DNA from: VRUE01 sp036266075 | GTDB taxonomy: Bacteria > Actinomycetota > Thermoleophilia > Solirubrobacterales > 70-9 | Direction of reading: 5' to 3' | Length of the DNA: 64,000 bases | NCBI GenBank assembly: GCA_036266075.1 | Contig: DATANV010000006.1 | Location: 186,001-250,000 of the forward strand | Part shown: in pieces, positions 17,530 to 25,352 of the stretch | Layout: each line of letters starts with the position of its first letter | Numbering within the stretch: the first letter of the stretch is position 1 | Made by a program: the position numbers and the translations under genes | Notes under the pieces: model-generated | Database searches by the model: none | Seen by the model: only the letters and a program-made list of their open reading frames with translations | Told to the model about the DNA's origin: nothing

Positions 17530-17537
17530 CCCCCGAC
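17480..17537 (-). repeat. Palindromic element P3 (family B) at the trpB/trpA junction
   Basis: Perfect 17-base arms (17480-17496 and 17521-17537) surround a 24-base core. Read on the minus strand the core shares 19 of 22 bases with the core at 30273-30306, with different arms. It supplies the last codons and stop of trpB and the first 17 codons of trpA. Confidence 0.85.
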
Positions 17538-18698
17538 CCCCGTCGCGATGACCTCCGCCAGATCCTTGTCACCGCGCCCGGACAGGCAGAGCACGTCGTA
17601 ACCCTCGCCGCCGCCGTTCTCCAAGAGCCAGGCGATCGCATGCGAGGACTCGAGCGCCGGGATGATCCCCTCGAGGCGCGACAACTCGGCGAAAGCGGCC
17701 AGGGCGGCCGTGTCGGTGACCGAGGTGTAGGTGGCACGCCCGGTATCTCGCAGATGGGCGTGCTGGGGGCCGACGCCGGGATAGTCGAGACCGGCGGAGA
17801 CCGAGTGCGCCTCGAGGATCTGCCCTTCGGAATCGGCGATCACCGCCGAGAGCGAGCCGTGCAGGACGCCGGTTGCACCGGCCGCGAGCGAGGCGCCGTG
17901 GCGGCCGCTCTCGAGTCCCTCGCCGGCAGCCTCGACGCCGATCAGTGCGACTCCGGCGTCCTCGATGAACGGCGTGAAGATCCCGATCGCGTTGGAGCCG
18001 CCGCCGACGCAGGCGATCACCCGAGCCGGCAGCTCACCCTCGGCGGCGAGGGCCTGCTCGCGCGCCTCGTCGCCGATCACCCGCTGCAGATCGCGCACCA
18101 ACGCCGGGAAGGGCGCCGGGCCGACGGCGGAGCCGATCACGTAGTGGGTGCTCTCGACGTTCGCCACCCAATCGCGGATCGCCGCGCTGACCGCCTCCTT
18201 GAGAGTGCGGGCACCGGCCTCGACCGGCGCGACCTCGGCGCCGAGCAAGCGCATCCGCTCGACGTTGGGCGCCTGGCGGCGGATGTCCTCGGTGCCCATG
18301 TATACGACGCACTCGAGGCCGAGCAGGGCGCAGGCGGTGGCGGTCGCGACCCCGTGCTGGCCGGCGCCGGTCTCGGCGATCACCCGCGGCTTGCCCATCC
18401 GCTGGGCCAGCAGCGCCTGACCGATGGCGTTGTTGATCTTGTGGGCACCGGTGTGGGCCAGATCCTCGCGCTTCAGATAGACACGGCGGCCGACACGCTC
18501 AGAGAGCCGCGCGGCGAGGTAGAGCGGCGTTGGGCGGCCGATGAAATCGCGGTGAAGGGCCGCCAGCCGCGCCGTGAACTCCTCGTCCTCGCGAGCCGCT
18601 TCCCAGGCGGCGGTCAGCTCGTCGAGCGCCGCGATCAGGGTCTCGGGGACGTAGCGGCCGCCGTAGGGACCGAATCTCTGCTCGACGGTCGCGCTCAT
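17526..18698 (-). CDS. trpB: Tryptophan synthase beta chain
   Basis: The PLP enzyme that joins indole and serine to make tryptophan, in complex with TrpA. The 390 residues are typical of TrpB1. Motifs: FGPYGGRYVPETL at the N-terminus, RPTPLYLAARLSE, the PLP lysine in LAHTGAHKINNAIGQ (about residue 85), ETGAGQHGVATA, the phosphate-binding ACVGGGSNAIGIF, and HSVSAGLDYPGVGP near 300, and LCLSGRGDKDL at the C-terminus. The last residues (IATGVGG) and stop read into the right arm of element P3. The start overlaps the trpF stop by 4 bases (18695-18698), so trpF, trpB and trpA are translationally linked. Confidence 0.97.
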   Translation of the reverse strand: MSATVEQRFGPYGGRYVPETLIAALDELTAAWEAAREDEEFTARLAALHRDFIGRPTPLYLAARLSERVGRRVYLKREDLAHTGAHKINNAIGQALLAQRMGKPRVIAETGAGQHGVATATACALLGLECVVYMGTEDIRRQAPNVERMRLLGAEVAPVEAGARTLKEAVSAAIRDWVANVESTHYVIGSAVGPAPFPALVRDLQRVIGDEAREQALAAEGELPARVIACVGGGSNAIGIFTPFIEDAGVALIGVEAAGEGLESGRHGASLAAGATGVLHGSLSAVIADSEGQILEAHSVSAGLDYPGVGPQHAHLRDTGRATYTSVTDTAALAAFAELSRLEGIIPALESSHAIAWLLENGGGEGYDVLCLSGRGDKDLAEVIATGVGG

Positions 18699-19330
18699 CG
18701 AGCGGTAACGCTAGCCGCAGCGGTGGCTTCGAAGAAGGCCGTCATCGCGGCGTGGTCCTTGTGCCCCGGCTCGACCTCGACGCCGCTGGCAACGTCGACC
18801 GCGAAGGGGCAGGCGACGGCGATCGCCTCGGCGACGTTGTCCGGCCGCAAGCCGCCGGCGAGGACCGCCGGCACCTCGGAGCGCCGCTCGGCGAGCAGCC
18901 CCCAGTCGAAGGACTCGCCGGTGCCGCCCCACAGCCCCCCGCTGCGCCTGTCGAAGAGGTGGAAGTCGGTCCGGAAAGCCTCCGCCGCGTGCACGTCGGC
19001 GGCGCTGGAGACATGGATCGCCTTGACGACCTTGACGCCGGTTTTGCGCGCCACCTCGCCGCAAAACGAGGGCCCCTCTTCGCCGTTCAGCTGGACCATC
19101 GTCAGTCCCTCGTCCTCGACCGCCTTCGCCACCTCGTCCAACTCCGGGTTGACGAAGACCCCCACCACCTCGCACTTGCGCCGGAACGCGGCGGCGATCC
19201 GCGCCGCCTCCCCGGGCTCGCAGGCCCGCGGGCTCTCGGCGAAGTGGATCAGCCCGATCGCCCACGCCCCCAGCCGCACAGCCTCGGCCGCATCGTCGAG
19301 ATTCGTGATCCCGCAGATCTTGACTCGCAT
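18695..19330 (-). CDS. trpF: Phosphoribosylanthranilate isomerase
   Basis: It performs the Amadori rearrangement of N-(5'-phosphoribosyl)anthranilate in tryptophan synthesis. The 211 residues begin with MRVKICGITNLDDA, where Cys6 of KICGIT is the catalytic base; the acid Asp lies in LFDRRSGGLWGGTGESFDW. The phosphate-binding end is VLAGGLRPDNVAEAI and VDVASGVEVEPGHKD. It lies 21 bases downstream of the htrA-type protease gene and overlaps trpB by 4 bases. This is a separate gene, not a fusion with trpC, and is separated from trpC by the protease gene. Confidence 0.96.
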   Translation of the reverse strand: MRVKICGITNLDDAAEAVRLGAWAIGLIHFAESPRACEPGEAARIAAAFRRKCEVVGVFVNPELDEVAKAVEDEGLTMVQLNGEEGPSFCGEVARKTGVKVVKAIHVSSAADVHAAEAFRTDFHLFDRRSGGLWGGTGESFDWGLLAERRSEVPAVLAGGLRPDNVAEAIAVACPFAVDVASGVEVEPGHKDHAAMTAFFEATAAASVTAR

Positions 19331-19351
19331 TCCCCCAGGGTACGGGAGGCC

Positions 19352-20575
19352 CTACCGCGCCGGCGATTCGGGCGCTTCGGCGGAAGACGGCCGCACTCCG
19401 AGCGTCACGGTTACCGTCTTGGTATTCCCGTCGCGATCGACGGTCAGCTCCATCTTGTCGCCCGGTTGAGCCGAGTTGACGGCGTTGATGACTTCTTCCA
19501 TGTCCGTCACCTGCTTGCCGTCGACCTCTGTGATGATGTCGCCCCCGAGCCGCACGCTGGCACCTTCGATCGTTGCCGAGGTGTCGCCGCCCTCGATGCC
19601 GGCATCGTCGGCCGGCCCGCCCTTGACGACTTCGTTGACGAGGATTCCCTCTTCGACCGGTAGCTTCAGCGCCCTGGCCAAGTCGGGCGTGATGCTGCCG
19701 CCGCTGATGCCGAGGTAGGCATGCTGGACCTCGCCGTGTTCCTCGATCTGCTGCACGACTTCGCGGGCAGTGTCGATCGGGATCGCGAAGCCGATGCCGA
19801 CGTTGCCGCTGCTGCCGCCGGTCTGGATCTGCGAGTTGATTCCGATCACGCTGCCGGAGGAATCGATCAGCGGACCGCCGGAGTTGCCGGGGTTGATCGC
19901 GGCGTCGGTCTGGATCACGTGCGAGATCGAGAAGCCGTCGGGCGCCTGGATCTGCCGCTGCAGGGCGGAGACGATGCCCGCCGTGACGGTGCGATCGAGG
20001 CCGAAGGGATTGCCGATCGCGACCACCGGGTCGCCGACCCGCACCTGCGAGGAGTCGCCTAGCGCGAGCGGGTGCAGGCTGTCGGCCGGGGCATCGATCT
20101 GCAGCAGCGCCACGTCCGTCGCCGGGTCGGTGCCGACGACTTCGGCATTGTAGGTCGTGTCCGAGGCGCCGAGTTTCACCTCGACCTTGTCGGACCCTTC
20201 GACGACGTGGTTGTTGGTGACGATGTGGCCTTCGGTGTCGATCAGGAAGCCCGAACCCGTTGCCGTGCCGCCTTCCTGCGGTGCTTCGAAGGGGCTGAGG
20301 CCGGACGATTCCGGCGCCTTTCGCTGGGCCGAGATGAAAGCAACCCCCTGGCCGTCGCGACGGTAGATCTGATTGACGGTGCTGGCGTCGCCTTCTTCGC
20401 CACTGGAGGCAACCGGCGCCGCCAGCGGCGTTGCGACGGTAACGGTCGGACCGCCGTCACCTTCGGACTTGACGAGCCCGGTGGCGAGGGCGACCAGGCC
20501 GAACACCGCGACCACCGTCCCGCCAAGCAGGGCCGAGCCGAAAGAGGTGCCGAGGAATCGCCTTGCACTGCTCAT
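19352..20575 (-). CDS. Membrane-anchored trypsin-like serine protease with PDZ domain (HtrA/DegP type)
   Basis: A 407-residue S1C-family protease for envelope protein quality control. One membrane helix (about residues 14-34) anchors it, with the protease outside. The triad is His123 (TNNHVVEG), Asp154 (DPATDVALLQ) and Ser232 (INPGNSGGPLID). One PDZ domain (about residues 300-390; GGPADDAGIEGGDTS, GDIITEVDGKQV) follows. The position is odd: it lies between trpC and trpF within the trp operon. The 71 bases upstream (20576-20646) are AT-richer than the surroundings and may hold its own promoter, but no clear -35/-10 pair can be named. The start ATG at 20575 gives a normal short cytoplasmic tail. 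Confidence 0.93.
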   Translation of the reverse strand: MSSARRFLGTSFGSALLGGTVVAVFGLVALATGLVKSEGDGGPTVTVATPLAAPVASSGEEGDASTVNQIYRRDGQGVAFISAQRKAPESSGLSPFEAPQEGGTATGSGFLIDTEGHIVTNNHVVEGSDKVEVKLGASDTTYNAEVVGTDPATDVALLQIDAPADSLHPLALGDSSQVRVGDPVVAIGNPFGLDRTVTAGIVSALQRQIQAPDGFSISHVIQTDAAINPGNSGGPLIDSSGSVIGINSQIQTGGSSGNVGIGFAIPIDTAREVVQQIEEHGEVQHAYLGISGGSITPDLARALKLPVEEGILVNEVVKGGPADDAGIEGGDTSATIEGASVRLGGDIITEVDGKQVTDMEEVINAVNSAQPGDKMELTVDRDGNTKTVTVTLGVRPSSAEAPESPAR

Positions 20576-20646
20576 TGACCGTGATCGTGCCGGGCCGCCC
20601 TGAGGGGCCAGTTAATGCTCTTGAAAGATTTCCTAAAGAGAACTCG

Positions 20647-21447
20647 TCAGGGCAAGTGATGCTCGCGCGTGCCTTCCTCGCCGCCGGTCAGCTCGTGGGC
20701 AAGAGCCTCGGGGTCGGGGGCACGCATCAGCGCCGAACCGATCAGCACGGCGTCGACCCCAACCCGCTCGAGCTCGTCCAGCTCCTGGCGCGAGGAGATG
20801 CCGCTCTCGGCGACGACCGTCTTGCCAGCCGGCACGTCGGTCATCAGCTCGTAGGTGGTCGCCACGTCGACGGCGCCCTCGTCGAGGTCGCGGTTGTTAA
20901 TCCCGATCACGTCGGCGTCGAGGCGCAGCGCCCGCTCCAGCTCCTCGCCGTCGTGGACCTCGACCAGGCAGTCGAGATCGAGGCCGCGGGCCAGGTCGTA
21001 CAGCTCACGCAGCTCCTCGTCAGCGAGCACGCGGACGATCAGCAGCACCGCATCGGCGCCATTCGCGGCAGCCTCGTAGAGCTGGTAGGGATCGACGATG
21101 AAGTCCTTGCGGAGGATCGGCAGGTCGCAGGCGGCGCGCGCGGCGCGCAGGTCATCTAGCGAGCCGCCGAAATGCGTCTCGTCGGTGAGCACGGAGAGCG
21201 CGGCGGCGCCACCCCGCTCGTAGGCGGTCACCTGCTCGGCGACGCTCGTGACGGCGGAGATCTCGCCGGCACTCGGCGAGCGCCGCTTGAACTCCGCGAT
21301 CAGAGAGAGCCCGGGACGGACCAGCGCCTCGCTGAACGGCCGGTCCTCACCGTGGCCCGGAAGGCGCGACTCAAGATCCGCCTGCGGCGTCTGCGCGCGG
21401 CGCTCCTCTACCCCGTGGCGGGCAGCGACGATTAGCTGCTCGATCAT
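20647..21447 (-). CDS. trpC: Indole-3-glycerol phosphate synthase
   Basis: It closes the indole ring from carboxyphenylamino-deoxyribulose phosphate. Motifs: LIAEFKRRSPSAGEI (catalytic Lys and Glu), AALSVLTDETHFGGSL, ILRKDFIVDPYQLYEA (catalytic Lys), CLVEVHDGEELERAL, IGINNRDLDEGAVD and VVAESGISSRQEL. ATG 21447 (266 residues) is preceded at good spacing by AGGTGG; the GTG two codons upstream (21453) is the other option. The C-terminus carries a short acidic tail (GGEEGTREHHLP) beyond the family core. It lies 21 bases after trpD. The next gene downstream is not trpF but the protease gene, 71 bases away. Confidence 0.96.
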   Translation of the reverse strand: MIEQLIVAARHGVEERRAQTPQADLESRLPGHGEDRPFSEALVRPGLSLIAEFKRRSPSAGEISAVTSVAEQVTAYERGGAAALSVLTDETHFGGSLDDLRAARAACDLPILRKDFIVDPYQLYEAAANGADAVLLIVRVLADEELRELYDLARGLDLDCLVEVHDGEELERALRLDADVIGINNRDLDEGAVDVATTYELMTDVPAGKTVVAESGISSRQELDELERVGVDAVLIGSALMRAPDPEALAHELTGGEEGTREHHLP

Positions 21448-21468
21448 TCCCACCTGAGAGACGAAAGC

Positions 21469-22497
21469 CTAGTCGGCCAGGGCGGCGGTCGTTGCGATGA
21501 GGCGCTCGAGCAGCTCGCTCGCGGCGCCGCTGTCGATCGTCGCGGCCGCTTTTTCGACCCCCGCGGCGAGGGTCTCGGCACGGCCGCCGACGTAGACCGC
21601 CGCGCCGGCGTTGAGCAAGACCAGATCGCGTTTCGGCCCCTGCTCGCCGGCCAACACGGCGCGCGAGGCGGCGGCGTTGTCCTCGGGGCTGCCGCCGGCG
21701 ACGTCCTCCAGCTCGGCCGGCGCCAGGCCCAGCTCCCCCGGCTCGACGAACCACTCCTTGGTACTGCCCTCGGCGACCTCGATCACCCTGGTGCGGGACG
21801 CGATCGAGAGCTCGTCGAGCCCGTCCTCGGCGGTGACGACCATCGCCCGCACGCTGCCGAGGCCGACCAGCGCCTCGGCGATCGTCTCCTGGTAGTGGCG
21901 AGCGGAGACACCGAGCAGCTGCCTGCCGGCGCCGGCTGGGTTGGTCAGCGGGCCGAGGAAGTTGAAGATCGTCCGCACGCCGAGCTCTTTGCGCACCGGC
22001 ACGACGTGGGCCATCGCGGCGTGGTGGCTGGGGGCGAACATGAAGCCGAAGCCGACCTCGTCGATGCAGCCGCCCACTTGCTCGGGGTCGAGGTCGATCC
22101 GCACCCCGAGCGCCTCCAGCAGGTCGGCCGAGCCGCAGCGGCTGGTGCTCGAGCGGTTGCCGTGCTTGGCGACCGCGCAGCCTGCCGCAGCGGCAACCAG
22201 CGCGGCCGTCGTCGAGACGTTGAAGGTCGAAGGCCCTCCCCCGGTTCCCGCCGTGTCGACCAGATCGTCGCGCTCGGTCCGTACCGGCGTGGCGAGCCCC
22301 CGCATCGTCCGCGCCAACCCGACCAGCTCGGGCACGGTCTCCCCCTTCGCCCGCAGGGCGACCAGGAAGGCGGCGGTCTGCACGTCGCTCGAGCGCCCCC
22401 CCATGATCTCGGCCAGCACCGCCGCGGCATGGTCGGCGGTCAGGTGGTCTCCCGCGCAAACCGCGTCGATCGCCCGGGTAACGACGTCGTTGGTCAT
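21469..22497 (-). CDS. trpD: Anthranilate phosphoribosyltransferase
   Basis: It transfers phosphoribose from PRPP to anthranilate. The 342 residues show the family's glycine loop and PRPP-binding motifs: DTAGTGGGPSTFNVST (about residue 78), KHGNRSSTSRCGSADLLEALG, and FNFLGPLTNPAGAGRQLLG. It is a stand-alone gene, not fused to trpG. The ATG at 22497 is preceded by AAGGTGGGGGG as ribosome site. An open frame continues upstream through trpG but in the wrong phase for a real fusion. The 44 bases between trpG and this start are mostly occupied by the GTATG-loop hairpin at 22508-22552. Confidence 0.97.
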   Translation of the reverse strand: MTNDVVTRAIDAVCAGDHLTADHAAAVLAEIMGGRSSDVQTAAFLVALRAKGETVPELVGLARTMRGLATPVRTERDDLVDTAGTGGGPSTFNVSTTAALVAAAAGCAVAKHGNRSSTSRCGSADLLEALGVRIDLDPEQVGGCIDEVGFGFMFAPSHHAAMAHVVPVRKELGVRTIFNFLGPLTNPAGAGRQLLGVSARHYQETIAEALVGLGSVRAMVVTAEDGLDELSIASRTRVIEVAEGSTKEWFVEPGELGLAPAELEDVAGGSPEDNAAASRAVLAGEQGPKRDLVLLNAGAAVYVGGRAETLAAGVEKAAATIDSGAASELLERLIATTAALAD

Positions 22498-22507
22498 CCC
22501 CCCACCT

Positions 22508-22552
22508 TGAGGTCGTACTTCTTCTCGGTATGCGGAAACAACTACGACCTCA
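22508..22552 (+). repeat. GTATG-loop hairpin D2 at the trpG/trpD junction
   Basis: A 20-base stem on each side with a few mismatches (outer 10 bp perfect) around the loop GTATG at 22528-22532, closed by CG. It shares loop and closing pairs with 9628-9664 and 36132-36180. Its right arm carries the last codons and stop of trpG; the trpD start is 11 bases away. Confidence 0.75.
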
Positions 22553-23108
22553 TCGCCAGGAAGTTGGCGAGCAGGTGCTTGCCCTGAGGGGTTAGGACCG
22601 ACTCGGGGTGGAACTGGACCCCCTCGGCGGGCAGCTGGCGGTGGCGGGCTCCCATCACGACGTTGCCGAGGCTGGCGCTCAGCTCTAGCTCGTCCGGCAG
22701 GTCGGGGTCGGCGACCAGCGAGTGGTAGCGGCCCGCGACCAGCGGGCTCGGCACGCCGGCGAAGATCGAGCGGCCATCGTGGGCAATCTCTGCCTCTTTG
22801 CCGTGGATCGGCTCGCCCTGGATGGTGCGGCCGCCGAAGGCCTCGACCAGCGACTGGTGCCCGAGGCAGACGCCCAGCACGGGTGTGCCGGCCTCGGCGA
22901 AGGCGCGGATCGCCTCGACCGAGACGCCGGCCTCGGCTGGCGTGCAAGGACCCGGCGAGACGACGAGGCGTTCGGCGCCGCGCGCGAGCAGCTCCGTGAC
23001 CGTCGCCTTGTCGTTTCGCACCACCTCCAGCTCGGCGCCCAGCTCGCCCAGGTACTGGACGAGGTTGTAGGTGAAGCTGTCGTAGTTGTCGAGGACGAGG
23101 ACCTTCAT
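22542..23108 (-). CDS. trpG: Anthranilate synthase component II (glutamine amidotransferase)
   Basis: The class I amidotransferase subunit that feeds ammonia to TrpE. The 188 residues start LVLDNYDSFTYNLVQYLGEL. The oxyanion motif is VVSPGPCTPAEAG, the nucleophile Cys81 is in VLGVCLGHQS, and the His of the triad is in VQFHPESVLTPQG near residue 170. It could also serve p-aminobenzoate synthesis, since no separate pabA is visible here. ATG 23108 overlaps the trpE stop (ATGA); TTG 23114 is less likely. The last codons (AMRS) and stop fall in the right arm of hairpin D2. Confidence 0.96.
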   Translation of the reverse strand: MKVLVLDNYDSFTYNLVQYLGELGAELEVVRNDKATVTELLARGAERLVVSPGPCTPAEAGVSVEAIRAFAEAGTPVLGVCLGHQSLVEAFGGRTIQGEPIHGKEAEIAHDGRSIFAGVPSPLVAGRYHSLVADPDLPDELELSASLGNVVMGARHRQLPAEGVQFHPESVLTPQGKHLLANFLAMRS

Positions 23109-24610
23109 GGCCAATCGGGTTGCTCGCAGGCCAGCTGGACGGCACGGAAGACCGCCTTGGCCTTGTTGACCGACTCGTTGTACTCGTAAGCCGGCTTGGC
23201 GTCGGCGACGGTGCCGCCACCGGCCTGCACGTGCACCTGGCCGTCCTTGACGACGACCGTGCGGATGTGGATCGCCGTGTCGAGGTCGCCGTTCCAGGCG
23301 AGGTAGCCGATCGCGCCGCCGTAGGAGCAGCGCTTGACAGGCTCCAGCTCGTCGATGATCTGCATCGCCCGCACCTTCGGCGCTCCGGAGAGGGTGCCCG
23401 CTGGCAGCGCCGAGCGCAGCACGTCCATCGCGTCGACGCCCTCGCGCAGCGTGCCGGAGACCTGGCTGACGATGTGCAGCACGTGGGAGTAGGTCTCGAC
23501 CACCATCAGCTCGTCGACCTTCACCGAGCCGTACTCGCAGACGCGGCCGAGGTCGTTGCGACCGAGGTCTACGAGCATCACGTGCTCGGCCCGCTCCTTG
23601 GGGTCGTTGACCAGCTTCTCGGCCAGTCGCCGGTCCTCCTCCTCGTCGCCGCCGCGCGGGTAGGTGCCAGCAATTGGCCGCGTCTCAACGCGCCGGCCCT
23701 GCACCTTGACCAGCGGCTCGGGCGAGGCGCCGGCGATCTGGAAGTCGCCGAACTCGAGGAAGTACATGTAGGGAGAGGGGTTGACGGCGCGCAGGCCGCG
23801 GTAGACCGAGAACGCCTCGACCGGCGCCGACGCCGAGAAGCGTTGCGAGGGAACGACCTGGAAAGCATCGCCGGCGTGGACGTACTCGACGATTCGCTCG
23901 ACCGCGGTTTCAAACTCCTCGCGTTCCATATTTGAGGCGAAGTGCGGCGGCTCGGCGAGGGCAGGGCGCTCGGGGACAGGCACGGCGCCGCGCAGGCGGG
24001 CGCGGACCTCGGCGATCGTCGCCGCGGCACGCTCGTAGGCGGCGTCGACTCCGTCCTCCTCGGTGAAGGCGCAAGCCATCACTGTCAGCTGGTGGCGCAG
24101 GTGATCGAAGACCAGCAGCACGTCGGTGACCATCAGCGCCAGATCGGGCAGTCCGAGCGGGTCGGGGTTGGGCGCGCCGAGCGGCTCGACCGTGCGGACG
24201 AGGTCGTAGCCGAAGAAGCCGACGGCGCCGCCGGCGAACGGGGGCAGGCCCTCGACCGGCGCCAGCCGGTAGCGGCTCAGGCGCTTGGCGACCGCGGCGT
24301 AAGGATCGGCAGCCTCGCGGTCGGGCTCGCCGTTCTCCGAGAGCCTGTCCTCGCTCCAGCGCAGCTGCGCCCGAGGGCGAATGCCGACGAACGAGTAGCG
24401 GCCGACCTGGCCCTGCTCGGCCGACTCGAGCAGGAAGCAGGGCGCCCCCTCGGGCTCGCCCGCACGCAGCTTGAGAAAGGCCGAGACCGGCGTCTCGCAG
24501 TCCTCGACGAAGGTGGCGCGAACCGGGACGACGTTCCCTTGCTTGGCCAGCTCGCGCGCCTGCTCGAGGCTCGGCTCAAGGCGCAGATCGGCCTCAGCGG
24601 CGACGGCCAT
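23105..24610 (-). CDS. trpE: Anthranilate synthase component I
   Basis: It converts chorismate to anthranilate with ammonia from TrpG. The 501 residues have the N-terminal domain with the tryptophan feedback segment (LEPSLEQARELA, then APCFLLES and GRYSFVGIRP). The catalytic chorismate-binding domain has EYVHAGDAFQVVPSQRF, YMYFLEFGDFQIAGASPE, TRPIAGTYPRG, EHVMLVDLGRNDLGRV, and LPAGTLSGAPKVRAM. The LEPS motif suggests inhibition by Trp; no leader attenuator is present upstream because hisIE overlaps its start by 17 bases (24594-24610). The pairing puts the first tryptophan gene under whatever controls hisIE. Confidence 0.97.
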   Translation of the reverse strand: MAVAAEADLRLEPSLEQARELAKQGNVVPVRATFVEDCETPVSAFLKLRAGEPEGAPCFLLESAEQGQVGRYSFVGIRPRAQLRWSEDRLSENGEPDREAADPYAAVAKRLSRYRLAPVEGLPPFAGGAVGFFGYDLVRTVEPLGAPNPDPLGLPDLALMVTDVLLVFDHLRHQLTVMACAFTEEDGVDAAYERAAATIAEVRARLRGAVPVPERPALAEPPHFASNMEREEFETAVERIVEYVHAGDAFQVVPSQRFSASAPVEAFSVYRGLRAVNPSPYMYFLEFGDFQIAGASPEPLVKVQGRRVETRPIAGTYPRGGDEEEDRRLAEKLVNDPKERAEHVMLVDLGRNDLGRVCEYGSVKVDELMVVETYSHVLHIVSQVSGTLREGVDAMDVLRSALPAGTLSGAPKVRAMQIIDELEPVKRCSYGGAIGYLAWNGDLDTAIHIRTVVVKDGQVHVQAGGGTVADAKPAYEYNESVNKAKAVFRAVQLACEQPDWP

Positions 24611-25205
24611 TGAGCACCCCCATCACGGCCGCCTGCGGCACCTCGCGCGAGGCGATCAGCACGCTGAGGTGGTAGAGCAGGTCGGCGGCCTCTTCGGCGA
24701 CGCGCTCGTCGCTCTCCTCGCGAGCCGCGCGCACCACCTCCTCGGCCTCCTCCTCGACCTTCTCGCCGATCAGTCGCGGGTCGTCGAGCAGCTTCACGGT
24801 GTAGCTGCCCGCGGGCCGCTCGGCGGCCCGACTGCGCAGCGTGCGCTGCAGCGCCGGCAGCGCCTCATGGGCGACCGGCTCCGGGTCGCCCCCGTCCAGC
24901 TCGCGGTAGAAGCAGGTTCGATTGCCCGTGTGACAGGCGGGGCCCGTCGGCTCGACCAGCGCGAGGATCGCGTCGCCGTCGCAGTCGTAGCGCAGCTGGC
25001 GCAGCTTCAGGACATTGCCCGACTCTTCCCCTTTACGCCAGATCCGCTCGCGCGAGCGGCTGAAGAAGTGCACCTCCCCGGTCTCGACGCTTAGGCGCAA
25101 CGACTCCTCGCTCATGTAGGCAAGCGTCAGCACCTCGCCCGTGGCGAAGTCCTGCGCCACGCACGGCACCAGCCCCCGCTCATCGAACTGTATTTCGTCG
25201 AACAT
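24594..25205 (-). CDS. hisIE: Bifunctional phosphoribosyl-AMP cyclohydrolase / phosphoribosyl-ATP pyrophosphatase
   Basis: It performs steps 2 and 3 of histidine synthesis. Residues 1 to about 105 are HisI: VPCVAQDFATGEVLTLAYM, HFFSRSRERIWRKGEESGN, the metal-binding DCDGDAIL and CHTGNRTCF. Residues about 110-203 are HisE: LQRTLRSRAAERPAGSYTVK, GEKVEEEAEEVVRAA and EAADLLYHLSVLI. The natural fusion order is HisI-HisE. It heads the trp genes and overlaps trpE by 17 bases, so histidine and tryptophan synthesis, which share PRPP as substrate, are cotranscribed here. The upstream gap carries palindrome P4. Confidence 0.96.
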   Translation of the reverse strand: MFDEIQFDERGLVPCVAQDFATGEVLTLAYMSEESLRLSVETGEVHFFSRSRERIWRKGEESGNVLKLRQLRYDCDGDAILALVEPTGPACHTGNRTCFYRELDGGDPEPVAHEALPALQRTLRSRAAERPAGSYTVKLLDDPRLIGEKVEEEAEEVVRAAREESDERVAEEAADLLYHLSVLIASREVPQAAVMGVLNGRRR

Positions 25206-25250
25206 CAGACAATCGTAGTCGGGACGCGGTAGCTGAAAGTGCGTGCTGCA

Positions 25251-25347
25251 TAGGAGGGGATGGGATGCCCTCGCACGGGCGGATACTCAGAGTGCCAAGC
25301 TAATTAGCTCGGCACTTGTCCGGGCGAGGGCATCCCATCGCCTCCTA
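25251..25347 (-). repeat. Palindromic element P4
   Basis: Arms of 24 bases (25251-25274 and 25324-25347) pair at 23 positions around a 49-base core. The core itself holds a 26-base near-perfect palindrome (25291-25316, 12 of 13 pairs). It fills most of the 147-base gap between the hisIE start and the era stop. The core matches no other copy in this window. Confidence 0.85.
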
Positions 25348-25352
25348 CCCCC

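Noticed and set aside
25206..25352. Trp leader peptide or T-box before the his/trp genes
   Set aside because: No short frame with Trp codons, and no T-box sequence, lies between era and hisIE; the gap is palindrome P4.
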